From the NCBI GenBank assembly GCA_002633025.1, contig NMRB01000283.1, positions 18,737 to 82,736 on the forward strand: DNA of 64,000 nucleotides, given 5' to 3'. Within the stretch, counting starts at the first letter, position 1. Each line of letters starts with the position of its first letter. Below the pieces are notes generated by a model. It saw only the letters and a list, made by a program, of their open reading frames with translations, ran no database searches and was not told where the DNA came from. The DNA comes from Notospermus geniculatus (taxonomy: Eukaryota; Nemertea; Pilidiophora; Heteronemertea; Lineidae). This document shows positions 45,055-55,388 of the stretch, piece by piece. Both the position numbers and the translations under genes were made by a program.

Positions 45055-46380
45055 TCTGACCCGCCGCAGCAAAAGTAGGCGCATGTCGGGGCGGATCCGG
45101 GGGGGGGGGTGCAGGGGGTGCGCAACCCCACCCTTCCGGACCAGAGTGCCCTTTTTCGGCATAGGGTGCCTCTTTCGGCAGAGTGCCTTTTCCAGCACAG
45201 AGAAAAAGGCATTTACATGCCAGGAAATGGCGTTGAAGCACTCCTCCCGCCGATATTTCACCTGTAGGGTAGGCTACCTCTTTCGACAGAGAGTGCCTTC
45301 TCAGGGGCGGATCTAGGATTTGGCAAGGGCGGGTGTCCAATCCATCGAAAAGGGGCACCTCAGGAGGGGGGAAGCCCCCGACATGCGCGCCGACGGGGGG
45401 TCTGGGGGGCCTCCCCCAGAAAATTTGAAAATCTAGACGGTCTCAAATGCATTTTCCCGGCATTTCAGGGCATAACAAGTTGTGTGATTAAGTGTGCTTT
45501 TATGACATGAGTGGCGTCGAGGATTTTGCTTATAGTCAAAATGGACAACAAAGTGGAGGATACGTGCGTCAAAAGTAACCAGTATATTTTTAAAAAATGC
45601 AGCTTAGACAAGTGATAGGCCAGGAAGACAAGCAGCACAATGTTGTCTAGTGCAAGGAGTTGGGACTACCGCAGATGCCCCTTGAGGCTCCTAATGGACA
45701 CTATGGGGCAATTAAAACACCCAGTTCAACTAAAAACAACACATTTTAAAAACANNNNNNNNNNNNNNNNNNNNNNNNNNNNNNNNNNNNNNNNNNNNNN
45801 NNNNNNNNNNNNNNNNNNNNNNNNNNNNNNNNNNNNNNNNNNNNNNNNNNNNNNNNNNNNNNNNNNNNNNNNNNNNNNNNNNNNNNNNNNNNNNNNNNNN
45901 NNNNNNNNNNNNNNNNNNNNNNNNNNNNNNNNNNNNNNNNNNNNNNNNNNNNNNNNNNNNNNNNNNNNNNNNNNNNNNNNNNNNNNNNNNNNNNNNNNNN
46001 NNNNNNNNNNNNNNNNNNNNNNNNNNNNNNNNNNNNNNNNNNNNNNNNNNNNNNNNNNNNNNNNNNNNNNNNATACATTGTTTGCATGATGTTTATATCA
46101 TGTTTAAATATAAGTCTCTCAAGAGGCCTGGGCTTTTCAATGGGGTATTGCCCTTTTGGCCCTGTCTGCACCCCCCCCCACCCCCCACTCCCGTAGGCAA
46201 ATTCCTGGGTCCGCCCCTGACTTGGCAGGTTGAGACCAAATGTTTGTCAGTTTCAATATTGTCTGTCTATTGAGAAATCTGAAATGACCTATTTCTGATC
46301 CATTCTCTCCTGGTATCATCTTAGTCCGTTGAGGCTCACCTTCTGGGCGACATGCGCCTAGTTTTGCTGTGACGGGTCAC
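45055..46380. mobile_element. Split copy of the TGTGACCC MITE with large insert and assembly gap
   Basis: CTGACCCGCCGCAGCAAAAG then TAGGCGCATGTCG (45056) and CGACATGCGCCTAGTTTTGC then TGTGACGGGTCACA (46350-46380) are the two ends of the family complete at 24115-24314. Between them are GGGGCGGATCCGG-type repeats (45092, 45302, complement at 46200) and 318 Ns. Confidence 0.6.
45755..46072. other. Assembly gap (318 Ns)
   Basis: A run of N inside nested repeats. The true length and content are unknown. Confidence 1.
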
Positions 46381-46739
46381 ATATTCCCCTAGGTCAGATG
46401 ACCAATGACACCAAGTTTCGGCCCAATTCGATTCTTGGCGTGGCCATTAGGTGGCGAAAACCCAAAACACAATTGTCATCTGTTCTTTTGATACATTCAC
46501 CCACACACAGGAGAGCCCATGGTCCATGGACCATTTCATTCAATATAGGCCTAACGCCTCAGACCTGAAAGTCGCACTCCAGGGAAACAAATCTCCCCCG
46601 AATATTTTTACTTTGTCATGAAGAGCATGCAGTACGTGGTGCATGATACCGGTAGATTCAGGGCGTAACTTTGGAGTTGTGTTTTTGGACCGAATTCTTG
46701 CAGGTAATGAATGACAAAATTTCCGCTTTCAATATCCGA

Positions 46740-46960
46740 CTATCAGAATCCTGCAGTTCACATAATTACTCACACCCGATGTGTTTCTGTCAACTATTGA
46801 TTGATTGATCTGAATATTCTACACTAAAGGACAATTATAGTTTTACGTTTTACTGTTGCCAATCATTGTGTATCAAAATCCTGCGGGCCTGACAGAAAGA
46901 TTCAACTGCTTGGTCATTATTTAATGCGAACTGGATTTATTCGTGCTTTCTACGTGTTGA
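46740..46960 (+). repeat. Block duplicated from/to 22750-22990
   Basis: Shares ATTGATTGATCTGAATATTC-like and GACAGAAAGATTCAACTGCT sequence with 22750-22990. The neighbouring stretch 46580-47280 has no recognisable gene. Confidence 0.5.
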
Positions 46961-47344
46961 AAATCACTGTGCGGTTCCGAGAAACTCAGGTGGGGTTTCG
47001 TCTCAATTTACATTACCAACTCCCATGAAAGTTGTCGTTGATAGTTTTTCGAGTGTGTGGTGTGGTCGTCAATTCTATCAATTATCGTTGGCAGGTTTAA
47101 TAGGATAACCTGTTGTTGAAGCAGGAAAGCTAACGAATTCTTGAAGTTCCTTGTTCGCTGCCTGATTCTTTTTCAAGAAAACTAGTGCAGCATTGTTTTC
47201 AGCCGACAGAATTGTCAATGGTAGGACTACGTCCAATGACCAAGTCAGCGCATCAGAGTTGATGTGGTTTACCCAAACCATGGAACGTGATAAAAGCTGA
47301 TTATTGCTGCCAGATTAGTGAACCTACTTTGACTGACATTCGTC

Positions 47345-47722
47345 ATGTCGAAAAAAACATACGCTTTAATGGAACATCGTTTAGGGTCAGTTTTTCACCA
47401 CTTAATAAGCAACTGGGCTCTGATTAGTCCTGATATTAAGTCAGAGCCCTCTCCGTCGTCTTTGTACTGCAGTGTTATGTGCATCGTTTGGCAAGGCTGT
47501 ACTACTTTTATTATTCTGCCGATCAAACTACGATTTATGTGCCAACTTAACAGGAAACAAGGAATATGTCTTGGGAAGGAGGAAGCAAGATTACTAATGG
47601 GAGGTCGAATGTTTCAGATTAGGGTAGGTACATGTAGTACATTTGTTAAAACGGCTGAGGAGGCAAACCGAGCGATGACATGTCTAGTCCCACATATAGT
47701 GAGTACATTGTTAAATAGTTAA
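47345..47722 (+). CDS. Conserved short ORF C2 (unit 2 of the duplication)
   Basis: 125 codons from MSKKTYALMEHRLGSVFHHL. Aligns gap-free with C1 through RMFQIRVGTC, then diverges. Upstream DNA (GATTATTGCTGCCAGAT) is also shared, marking the left edge of the duplicated block near 47280. Function unknown. Coding status rests on the frame being open and mostly silent differences in the paralog comparison. Confidence 0.4.
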   Translation: MSKKTYALMEHRLGSVFHHLISNWALISPDIKSEPSPSSLYCSVMCIVWQGCTTFIILPIKLRFMCQLNRKQGICLGKEEARLLMGGRMFQIRVGTCSTFVKTAEEANRAMTCLVPHIVSTLLNS

Positions 47723-47989
47723 ATGGAAAGAAGACAGTTACAGAAATATGTGACCAACCGTGTGGTGCGCTGCTGTGGCCATTGACTCTATTTGTTCAGG
47801 AAACTATAAAATGTGCACACAAGACCAGTCAGCAAAAAACCTGAGATAAGTGGGCTAGAGAATATGCACATTCATATCCAAAAAAAATAAATTTCACATC
47901 CCAAAAAATAAATTTCACAGCCGTTGATCTTGTCCAGGTGGAAAAAAAGTTGCTTCTGTCGACGAAAGTTACAATTTGATCATTTTTAG

Positions 47990-48200
47990 CTCAGCTGGGG
48001 TGAGCTCTTGTCGTGGGTATGCGTCCGTCGTCGTCGTGTTCCGTTACCAGGGCACGTTTCGTAACCGCTGCAGCTATTGATCTGAAACTCGGTACATATA
48101 TACCCCTAGGTCACCTGACCTATGACACCAAGTTTCGGTCCGATTCGACTCCTAGCTTTGCCACCAGGTGGCGGAAACCAAAAACACAAAAAGTGCAATA
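47990..48200 (+). repeat. Dispersed TTTAGCTCAGCTGGGGTGAGCTC repeat
   Basis: Relative of the repeat at 18060 and 36119. It contains TAACCGCTGCAGCTATTGAT, CTAGGTCACCTGACC and TTGCCACCAGGTGGCGGAAA. Further pieces of the same family fill 49080-50000. Confidence 0.6.
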
Positions 48201-48963
48201 ACTCCTGAACTAATGACTGCACGCAAAGGACCCGGAACGCCGCGCAGCGGCCAGATAGCGAAGCTGCTAACGTCTCAGGCGGTCCACCTCTGAATTTCGC
48301 CTTATATAAGAAATTAGCCATCCTGGCAAACAGCATGCCAAAAACACCCTCTAAAGCATAGTTAAGCACTGAAACTTCGCATTAGAATTAAGGAGGACTG
48401 GAAAGGATGTATCGATGGTGAAATCAGTCACTTTGCCGAGCGGTTAATTTGTAAATTTAGATTTAATTCCAAACTTATGAATTGATGACGTCACAGTGAC
48501 GTCGCGGATTTACCCAAAGCGCATCATAGCAACGCTACCGTGCGTTGCCGTTGAGGTGTAGCGCACGTCACTGGTCTTGCACGTCTTGGTGGCGTTGCAC
48601 GTCTGGTTGGTTCAGGGCGGAATGATCGTTGCTTCACAATCCAGGGCCGCGGGTTCGAATCCCGTCCCCTGCTTTTTTCCTTTTTGCCTTTTCTTCTTCT
48701 TTTATCATCTTCTGTATTTTATTCTTTTTTCTCCTTATTAAATTATTTTTTCGAGATTTTGCAATTGCTTCCATATGCGAAATAAATCATTCAATTAAGG
48801 CACAGGATACTCGAAAATTACGGCTATTCTTAGGGGTACGACAGTCAGTACTTCCACTCTGGGCTTGCCGTAACCCTAATCCTGATGGCAAATGTATCAA
48901 AAACTGCCGTAACAATAGCAGTACCTGGTTTTACCTATATAAAAGCAATAATGACCTAGACTA

Positions 48964-49019
48964 ATAACTGTTTCCCTGGCTTCAGGAACATCAACGTGTC
49001 CCCTGAAGCCAGGGAAACA
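48964..49019. repeat. 19-bp-arm hairpin
   Basis: CTGTTTCCCTGGCTTCAGG and its exact complement CCTGAAGCCAGGGAAACAG, separated by about 15 bases. A small MITE or an isolated palindrome. Confidence 0.75.
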
Positions 49020-49267
49020 GCCCAGCACCCCCCCCCCCCAAATCACAGCCAACACATAACTAACAGCCCCTTGCCAGTTCCCTCACTCTGGATTACCTCC
49101 AAATTTTTATCATAGGTGTAGCTAATGAGGGTACATTACATATATAACGGGTTTTTCGTTTGACCTTCTTTTCAAGGTCAGAGGGGTCAAAGTTCAAGAT
49201 TTTGCCTTTAAGTGGCACGTTCCGTAACCGCAGGTGCTATTGGCCTGAAATTTGGTACATATATACT

Positions 49268-49556
49268 CCTAGGTATTTGTATTTGTATTTCATTTTTCCG
49301 TCAGGGCCGACGCAATAGCATTATTGGCCCTGGTAAATACGGAGGAGGCCATCACAAGCTGCTCATGTTCCTCACTTGGATGGGGTCTTTTACTTGCCCT
49401 TGCAAAGACACAAGGTAAAAGGCACCACGGCTTACTGTCCATTGCGACGGACTGAAGAGCCGGGAATTAAATCCCATATGGCCCGGGCTGGATTCGAACC
49501 CGGGACCTGCCGCTTGCTAAGCGGGCGTGATAACCACTAGGCTATCAGGCTCCTCA
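49268..49556 (-). mobile_element. tRNA-derived SINE
   Basis: Read on the minus strand, the head has GCCTGATAGCCTAGTGGTTA (A box), CCCGCTTAGCAAGCGG (anticodon-like arm with AGC) and CCGGGTTCGAATCC (B box). A body of about 200 bp follows, and a tail of AAATACAAATACAAATAC. The T-stem does not pair properly, so it is not a working tRNA. It splits an older repeat at CCTAGGT/CAGATTACC, whose intact form is seen at about 48105. Confidence 0.8.
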
Positions 49557-51013
49557 AGGTCAGATTACCTATGACCCCAAGTTTCGGTCTGATTTGACTC
49601 TTAGCTTGGCCACCAGGTGGCGGAAACCAAAAAACACAAAAAGTGCAATAACTCATGAAATTATGAGTGGATCCTCTCCAAATTTTTATCATTGGTGCTT
49701 CTAATGAGGATGCATGACATAAGTCAAAGTTAAAAAATTTAGTCATCTGGTGGCGCGTTTCGTAACTGCTTGGGCTATTGACTTGAAACTTGGTACATAT
49801 ACACCCCTATGTCAGATGACCAATGACACCACTTTTTGGTCCGATTCAATTCTTCGTTTGGCCACCAGGTGGCCAAAACCAAAGCTCATAGTCCAGTAAC
49901 TCCTGAACTGTAACTAGATTGTCTCCAATTTTTGATCAGGTGTATCTAACGAGGATACATGACCCTGGAACATTTCGACTTCACATTTGTCATTTGTTTT
50001 TCTGGTGCGTTCACCCAGGTGAGCACATGGTCCATGGACCATTTCATTTGCCCATTATTGTGAATGGAAAGTTTTTCGTGAAACTCCCTGAAACTTCGTA
50101 CGCCGCCTTTGTAGGCTATGCCTCTTGCCCCTCCACTCCCGCGGCGATGCTGTCTGTTCCTCAACACAGACAGGCGTGGACAGAGCCAACTTCCGGCCAG
50201 AATTTTTGCTCGACGACGATCCTTCTACGCATCAACAGCACATGAGTACTGGGCATCATGAGATCACCAGCGAGAGAAAAAGGGGGTACATGTATATTGA
50301 CGTGTATTGCAAATTCTTAATGGGTATTCGAAAAACCAGGATGACTGGATTTACTGGATTGCGTATCATTGCTCACCGCTGCCTGAACAAGTTCATTAAA
50401 GCTGAACTGCATGGACAAAAACAGGAATTCCACCTTTGAAAAAAGCCACCACGCCACGGTGGTGGTTAAGAAGGAGAAATAGAAACGACCATAATGCACT
50501 TTCAAAGTACCCCCAGGACACGATGGACTACGAGCCTATTTGGTGGCGCCACTGTATTCACCCTGGGCCTGTCAATGAAGTAACATCCAGAGATGGCGTC
50601 CAATGACGGCCGCAGGTCTAAGACGTTCTTTCCGAACCAGAGTAGAAAGTCAGTCAACATTCTAATGGTAATCGTCTCTTGTTGAAATTTATGGTACCGG
50701 TGTGAAAGAATAATACAAGTCCACCTGGAGTCAAAGTCCGGTTTATTGTTCAGCGAGGGATTAGAATATATGGTTGGAGAGACCATGACCATTCAAATAT
50801 AACCTTACAATTATAGTGGACTATTGTTTGGTGGATCTGCATTCCTAGGACGCTGATTCCTGTCACACCTGTATAGTTCAAGCATCATTTAGGTATTCAA
50901 AAACATACAATACAACGCTTATCTGACGTTCATCAACGTCATTAGGTATCATTACATACCCATTGAGGACAATTCTTATTTTATTTTTCTTTGGCCATTA
51001 TTACTGTAATCAT

Positions 51014-51563
51014 TTAAATACTCTTTCTACAAATACATACACATCACGCGCGTCATGTACGTATTGTTGCTTGTATCTTGTGCAATACGTTTCTGCTAAA
51101 ATGCATATTCAAGTTACACTGGCAAAAAAAATCGAACAAGATTCATCGGCAGCATGTTAGTAATGATACCAAATGGAGTTTCTTGAAGTCGGACGAGCAG
51201 TGTATTATTTGGTGTTGCTGAATTTCGTCATGTTACCGTATATTTCAACAGAGCACAAGCGTAAAAGAACTCTGACCAACCTCATNTTAAATACTCTTTC
51301 TACAAATACATACACATCACGCGCGTCATGTACGTATTGTTGCTTGTATCTTGTGCAATACGTTTCTGCTAAAATGCATATTCAAGTTACACTACAATGG
51401 CAAAAAAAATCGAACAAGATTCATCGGCAGCATGTTAGTAATGATACCAAATGGAGTTTCTTGAAGTCGGACGAGCAGTGTATTATTTGGTGTTGCTGAA
51501 TTTCGTCATGTTACCGTATATTTCAACAGAGCACAAGCGTAAAAGAACTCTGACCAACCTCAT
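51014..51563 (+). repeat. 273-bp near-identical tandem duplication joined at an N
   Basis: TTAAATACTCTTTCTACAAA… is repeated from 51287 directly after a single N at 51286. The copies differ by a 4-bp indel (ACACTGGC versus ACACTACAATGGC). The single N at the joint suggests two haplotypes joined in tandem. Confidence 0.85.
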
Positions 51564-51615
51564 ACTCAGGTTCCGTACGGATGATTTTACTAGTCAATCA
51601 GGCTCTGTCACTTGG

Positions 51616-52302
51616 GCCGAATCGGTTAATGCCGTCCTGGGTATAACAGAAATATACCCATGTTCAATGTCGTCCTACAAAACTATACCCTGGGTATAGT
51701 TCGATCTACAAAAGAATACCCAGTACCGTAATTTTGAGCCTAGGTACGAGTTAGGAATGGATGGCCGCCATTTTGTTTCTCGCATCAACTGAGACGGCAA
51801 TTTTGCAAGTTCAACATCGTCAAAATACCAGTCAGTATTGACAGCTTTTGTGCTCTTAATAGCGTGGGTCAACTGTTAACATTTGTCTTAACACAATGGT
51901 CCAAACTTACCGCAAGTTACGGTGACAATTTCAAAGAAATGAGCAAACGAACAAAGCTGATCTGTGTTCATCTACGTCCGCATCGACATTACATCAGCCG
52001 TGCTGCGAGTACTATAGCGGATTTGAGTGACGATAAACGGCACGAAAAATTCTCTGAATGAATGTCGGTACGATATATTAAAATGGTGCCCGTCGTGGTC
52101 GGGCGCTAGAGCGATGTTTTTCGACTTGTCATGCTTGCGCATGGTGATGTGGCATTCGCAAGAAAAATCTCGTCCTCAGGTGCTGTATCCAATCCTCGGT
52201 ATACTTTTGTAGATCGAACTCTACCCAGGGTATAGTTTTGTAGGACGACATTGAACCTGGGTATATTTCTGTTATACCCAGGACGACATTAACCGATTCG
52301 GC
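51616..52302. mobile_element. Mutator-like foldback element, family F2 copy 2
   Basis: GCCGAATCGGTTAATGCCGT at the left and GACGACATTAACCGATTCGGC at the right, with about 110-bp arms rich in TATACCCAGG blocks. An exact 9-bp duplication GTCACTTGG flanks it (51607-51615, 52303-52311). Nested inside F1 copy 3. A leftover end of the same family lies at about 56150-56195. Confidence 0.85.
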
Positions 52303-52430
52303 GTCACTTGGACACTATCTCCTAATGTGTCTTTATTAAAAGCCTGAGATTGAATACAGTGGCGCCGCTAAACAGGCCGGTCGTATATCATGTTCTGGTG
52401 GTGCTTCGAAGGGCGTTTGCACTTCAGGGC

Positions 52431-52566
52431 CTGTTTGCATAAATGTGGCATAAGGGAGGTAGAGCTTATCCCGGGTTATAACCGGAACGTTATAAGTATA
52501 ACTTAACGTTATAAGTATACGTGGAATAAGCTCTACTCCCTTATTCCATCTTTATGCATACGGCCC
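52431..52566. mobile_element. Hairpin MITE with GGGCCTGTTTGCATAAA ends
   Basis: GGGCCTGTTTGCATAAATG is mirrored by TTTATGCATACGGCCC. The inner arms AAGGGAGGTAGAGCTTAT and ATAAGCTCTACTCCCTTATT pair, and the centre is made of ACGTTATAAGTATA repeats. Confidence 0.75.
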
Positions 52567-52738
52567 CAGTAGACCACCCTACTGTGGCGCTGTGCTGTTT
52601 TGTTCATGCAGTTCAGCTTTAATGAATTAGTTCAGGAGGCAGTGAGGAATGAGTCACAATCCAGTAAACCCAGTCATCCATGTTTTTCGAACACCCATTA
52701 TTGATAGCCGTGTTTTCGGGTGAATTCATTTGTAATAG

Positions 52739-52866
52739 CGAGTTTTCGCAAAGCCCCCGAAACGCCAACGCGAACGTCTATCCTTTTGTTCGGTGCCTTC
52801 TTCGCGGCATCGAACAATGGGATTGGCGTTCGCGTTGGCGTTTCGGGGGCTTTGCGAAAACTTGCT
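52739..52866. mobile_element. Hairpin MITE with AGTTTTCGCAAAGCCCCCG ends
   Basis: AGTTTTCGCAAAGCCCCCGA is inverted at the right. In the unit-1 paralog (37118-37130) the sequence runs through as TTTGTAATGAAAACTGAA, so this is a precise insertion at TAA/AAT with an empty site in the same window. Confidence 0.85.
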
Positions 52867-53177
52867 AATGAAAACTGAAGGATGTCCTTGATTTCGTTCA
52901 TCTTTTTCCATGTCCCGACGAGGTGCTAAGAATAGCCCAGGTTACGTCATATGGCTAGCCAAAATGGCGGTCCGTGCTTGCCTTTGTTGTGGAACGGAGC
53001 GTTGAGGCGTGGAGCGGCAAAGACCAGTCTGGCGGCGAACCAGCCTAGAAATCTTGTAAGTTCGTTCCTTTGACAAAAAAGCCAAATTATTCGCATAGAG
53101 AATGTTACGTCAATGATATCTGATTGACTCGACAAACACGCCAGAAAACTTCAATTTCATAGGCAAAGCTTTTCAGA

Positions 53178-54149
53178 ATGAACCTAACACATAAAGCTCG
53201 CATTGTTCCACCAATACCGTACCGCAAATACAGATATCTCCATACCTTTGGTTACCCGAAAGGTTCCCTTATTGCTGTGTCAAAAACAAATATCCTGCTA
53301 TTTGAGTTCAACTCAACAAAACTTGAGTATACCTTAGTTCGTAATGTATGGATTTCCCATAAGAAAGAAAAACTATGTTACGCAAATTTCCACACATATG
53401 AAAATCTTGTCATCTTTACTTCAAACTTAAAACCAAATATTTTAACCTTCGACATCAACACGGAGATTTTAGGTTTCATATATCTTAGCGACAGGGAAAA
53501 ATCGTATATCAAAAACACTCTCCGGAAAGCTTTTGCTGATTACGTGAAGACAGACCGAGTAGGTTTACATATTTGGAGGAAGTGGGCAGTAATGAGTATC
53601 AATAAGGTGAAAAAATATCATTATGTGGCAATGATGTTGATTATATATGACGTGGTTGACCGATCCGGACAAACATATTTACTGGACGGCGAGCGTTTGT
53701 CGCGTCGATATTGTAAGGCCGCAAGGATAATATTGGACTTATTTCTGTGTTTCCGGTACCATAAAGGGTTCTTAATGATAACACTTTTTCAAAAGAAGGC
53801 AGCGAAAGTTTATTTAAAACGTGTTGTTGCAAAATATCATATGAAGACTAAATGGCTTGTTGACGGTCATCCAGATTCGCATTTTAGATACGTGTTCATT
53901 TATGATGACTGCAATCCACACTTAATAGGGCTTGATTTTGAACCGATAATCCGGACCGGAACAAGTAGGCTTTACTCTGGGGACATGGGACGGTTTCTTA
54001 CACAGTCCTTTGTACAGTTGCATGACTATCGACGCCCTGATAATATTGGATTTGACATATCAGGCAACTTGTATGAAATTGTCCGCACATTCAATAGTGG
54101 GACTGAAGTGCTAAACGAAGTGTACATTTATTCATTGGGTTTGTCTTAG
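53178..54149 (+). CDS. Gene A2, paralog of A1
   Basis: 323 codons, intact. It matches A1 along its whole length, with the most constant parts RIVPPIP, IFTSN, ILTFDI, YLSDREKSYI, HPDS, FRYVFIYDD and IGLDFEPII, then SRLYSG, GRFLTQSFVQLHDYR and VYIYSLG. The three indels relative to A1 are each one codon. Function unknown. An in-frame TAG precedes the ATG by 18 bases, as in A1, and the ATG follows CTTTTCAGA. In this copy a GTAAGT donor lies 120 bases upstream (53055), so a short leader intron is possible. The stop TAG is made of host TA plus the first G of a MITE, different from the MITE in A1. Confidence 0.75.
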   Translation: MNLTHKARIVPPIPYRKYRYLHTFGYPKGSLIAVSKTNILLFEFNSTKLEYTLVRNVWISHKKEKLCYANFHTYENLVIFTSNLKPNILTFDINTEILGFIYLSDREKSYIKNTLRKAFADYVKTDRVGLHIWRKWAVMSINKVKKYHYVAMMLIIYDVVDRSGQTYLLDGERLSRRYCKAARIILDLFLCFRYHKGFLMITLFQKKAAKVYLKRVVAKYHMKTKWLVDGHPDSHFRYVFIYDDCNPHLIGLDFEPIIRTGTSRLYSGDMGRFLTQSFVQLHDYRRPDNIGFDISGNLYEIVRTFNSGTEVLNEVYIYSLGLS

Positions 54150-54645
54150 GCTGAGTTTACATCGAGGCACACGCGACACGAACACGCAGGCGAACAATGG
54201 CTTCACAAAGGACTCACTCATACCCATGNGTATTACTCTTCTCTCAGCCGTTTTGATGATGCAGCAAACACATGAATACAATATACATACGCTGACAATG
54301 GTCGCAAAACATGTGACGTAATCTCCCTGGCACCCCTATCGAGCTGATTGAGTAGCGCCATCCATGAATTAGATCTTGGCCAATAGACTGACAGACCTTA
54401 TTACATTATGCAGAAGGCGTGGTGACGAAAATCATTCTCCAAGCGTGGGGTAGATTGGCGGTAGGGGCATTCGTAGTGTTAGACTGTAGTATGGAGACAT
54501 TTCGTTGGAGAATATCGTACTATACGTCGCCGCATAAGTAATTTTCGTCCGTTACGTCGCTTAGCTGCAAGATACCTAATCATACCCATGAAACCGTTGT
54601 TCGCCTAAGTGTTCGTGTCGCGTGTGCCTCGATATAAACTCAGCC
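54149..54645. mobile_element. GGCTGAGTTTA MITE in the A2 stop codon
   Basis: GGCTGAGTTTACATCGAGGC at the left, and GCCTCGATATAAACTCAGCC at the right, with inner ACACGCGACACGAACAC arms. TTA lies before it (54146-54148) and TAA after. Unrelated in sequence to the MITE that hit the same site of A1. Confidence 0.8.
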
Positions 54646-54648
54646 TAA

Positions 54649-54906
54649 AGCTGGGAATCCACCATTGCTTTTAAAGCTGATTTTGCGTTTCGACTCGCTT
54701 TGCAACTGGGTTGCGTTGCAACCGGGCACTCGATCACCGTAGTGGACTCGCTAGACGTGATTTCCACCAATGGCGAAGATGTGGTCAATTTCAGTCGGCA
54801 ATCGGTCGGCGACCGGTATCAGTTCCTTGCGATCGTATTCAATCGCAGCAAGCAGCAGGTTGCAAAGCAAGTCGCAACGCAGAAAATCAGCAGTGGATTC
54901 CTAGCT
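54649..54906. mobile_element. AGCTGGGAATCCACCA MITE, next to the preceding one
   Basis: AGCTGGGAATCCAC at the left, GTGGATTCCTAGCT at the right, TAA before and TTA after. The middle carries TTGCGTTTCGACTCGCTTTG-type pairs. Downstream of it, host sequence shared with unit 1 resumes (GCGAGACATGTTTTATGAAATGG). Confidence 0.75.
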
Positions 54907-55237
54907 TTAGCGAGACATGTTTTATGAAATGGCACGAGGTAGCCTATGAAATTGTCCACGAATACTCCTTTTTGTGTAGAAAGTTAGATTGAAGTTTTAA
55001 AGTAATATTCAATTTGGTGATTATATTTTATTGTAAGGCACTTCATGATAATCGCGGCCTGCCGACGAATTTCTTTGAAATCATTGGCTATTGATGGTTT
55101 GTTACTGCAGTGATTGCCTGGGGTAGCGTAATGGAACCCGTAATCAGCCGTCCGCCGACAGTCAGTTATGAGTTGGTGTCATAAATGATTTTCCTGCGGG
55201 TAGCCGATAGCTATGATTCGTAAATGGCTCTTTCGGT

Positions 55238-55388
55238 TCTAGGACAAAACGTACCTAGGATAAAAGGTACCCGGACAAATTGTACCAGGATAAAACTTTG
55301 GGTAAATTGTTCAAAATGTACCTAGGACAAAACGTACCTAGGACAAAATGTAGATGTACCTGGACAAAATTCAAAGGTACCCGGACAA
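55238..55388 (+). repeat. Short tandem repeat of GGACAAAACGTACCTA units
   Basis: About nine imperfect copies of a 14-16-base unit (AGGACAAAACGTACCT, GGATAAAAGGTACCC, GGACAAATTGTACCA). It lies in the insert that separates B2 from its former upstream sequence. Confidence 0.8.

Larger units (their letters stand above)
50322..52696. mobile_element. Mutator-like element, family F1 copy 3, holding other elements
   Basis: The left end GGGTATTCGAAAAACCAGGA and right end CATCCATGTTTTTCGAACACCC belong to inverted repeats of about 85 bp with inner AACTGCATG pairs. The flanks ATTCTTAAT and ATTATTGAT match at 7 of 9 positions. The unit-1 paralog at 37090-37110 lacks the element, giving an empty site. Family F2 copy 2 and a hairpin are nested inside. 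No transposase recognised. Confidence 0.8.

Noticed and set aside
48602-48675. tRNA-like GCGGGTTCGAATCCCGTCCC
   Set aside because: B-box present but no cloverleaf can be built; probably tRNA-derived repeat.
48629-48964. Open frame with CRNPNPDGKC, reminiscent of a kringle CRNPDG
   Set aside because: No other kringle cysteines or PWC motif, and the upstream part is low-complexity Phe/Ile from a T-rich tract.
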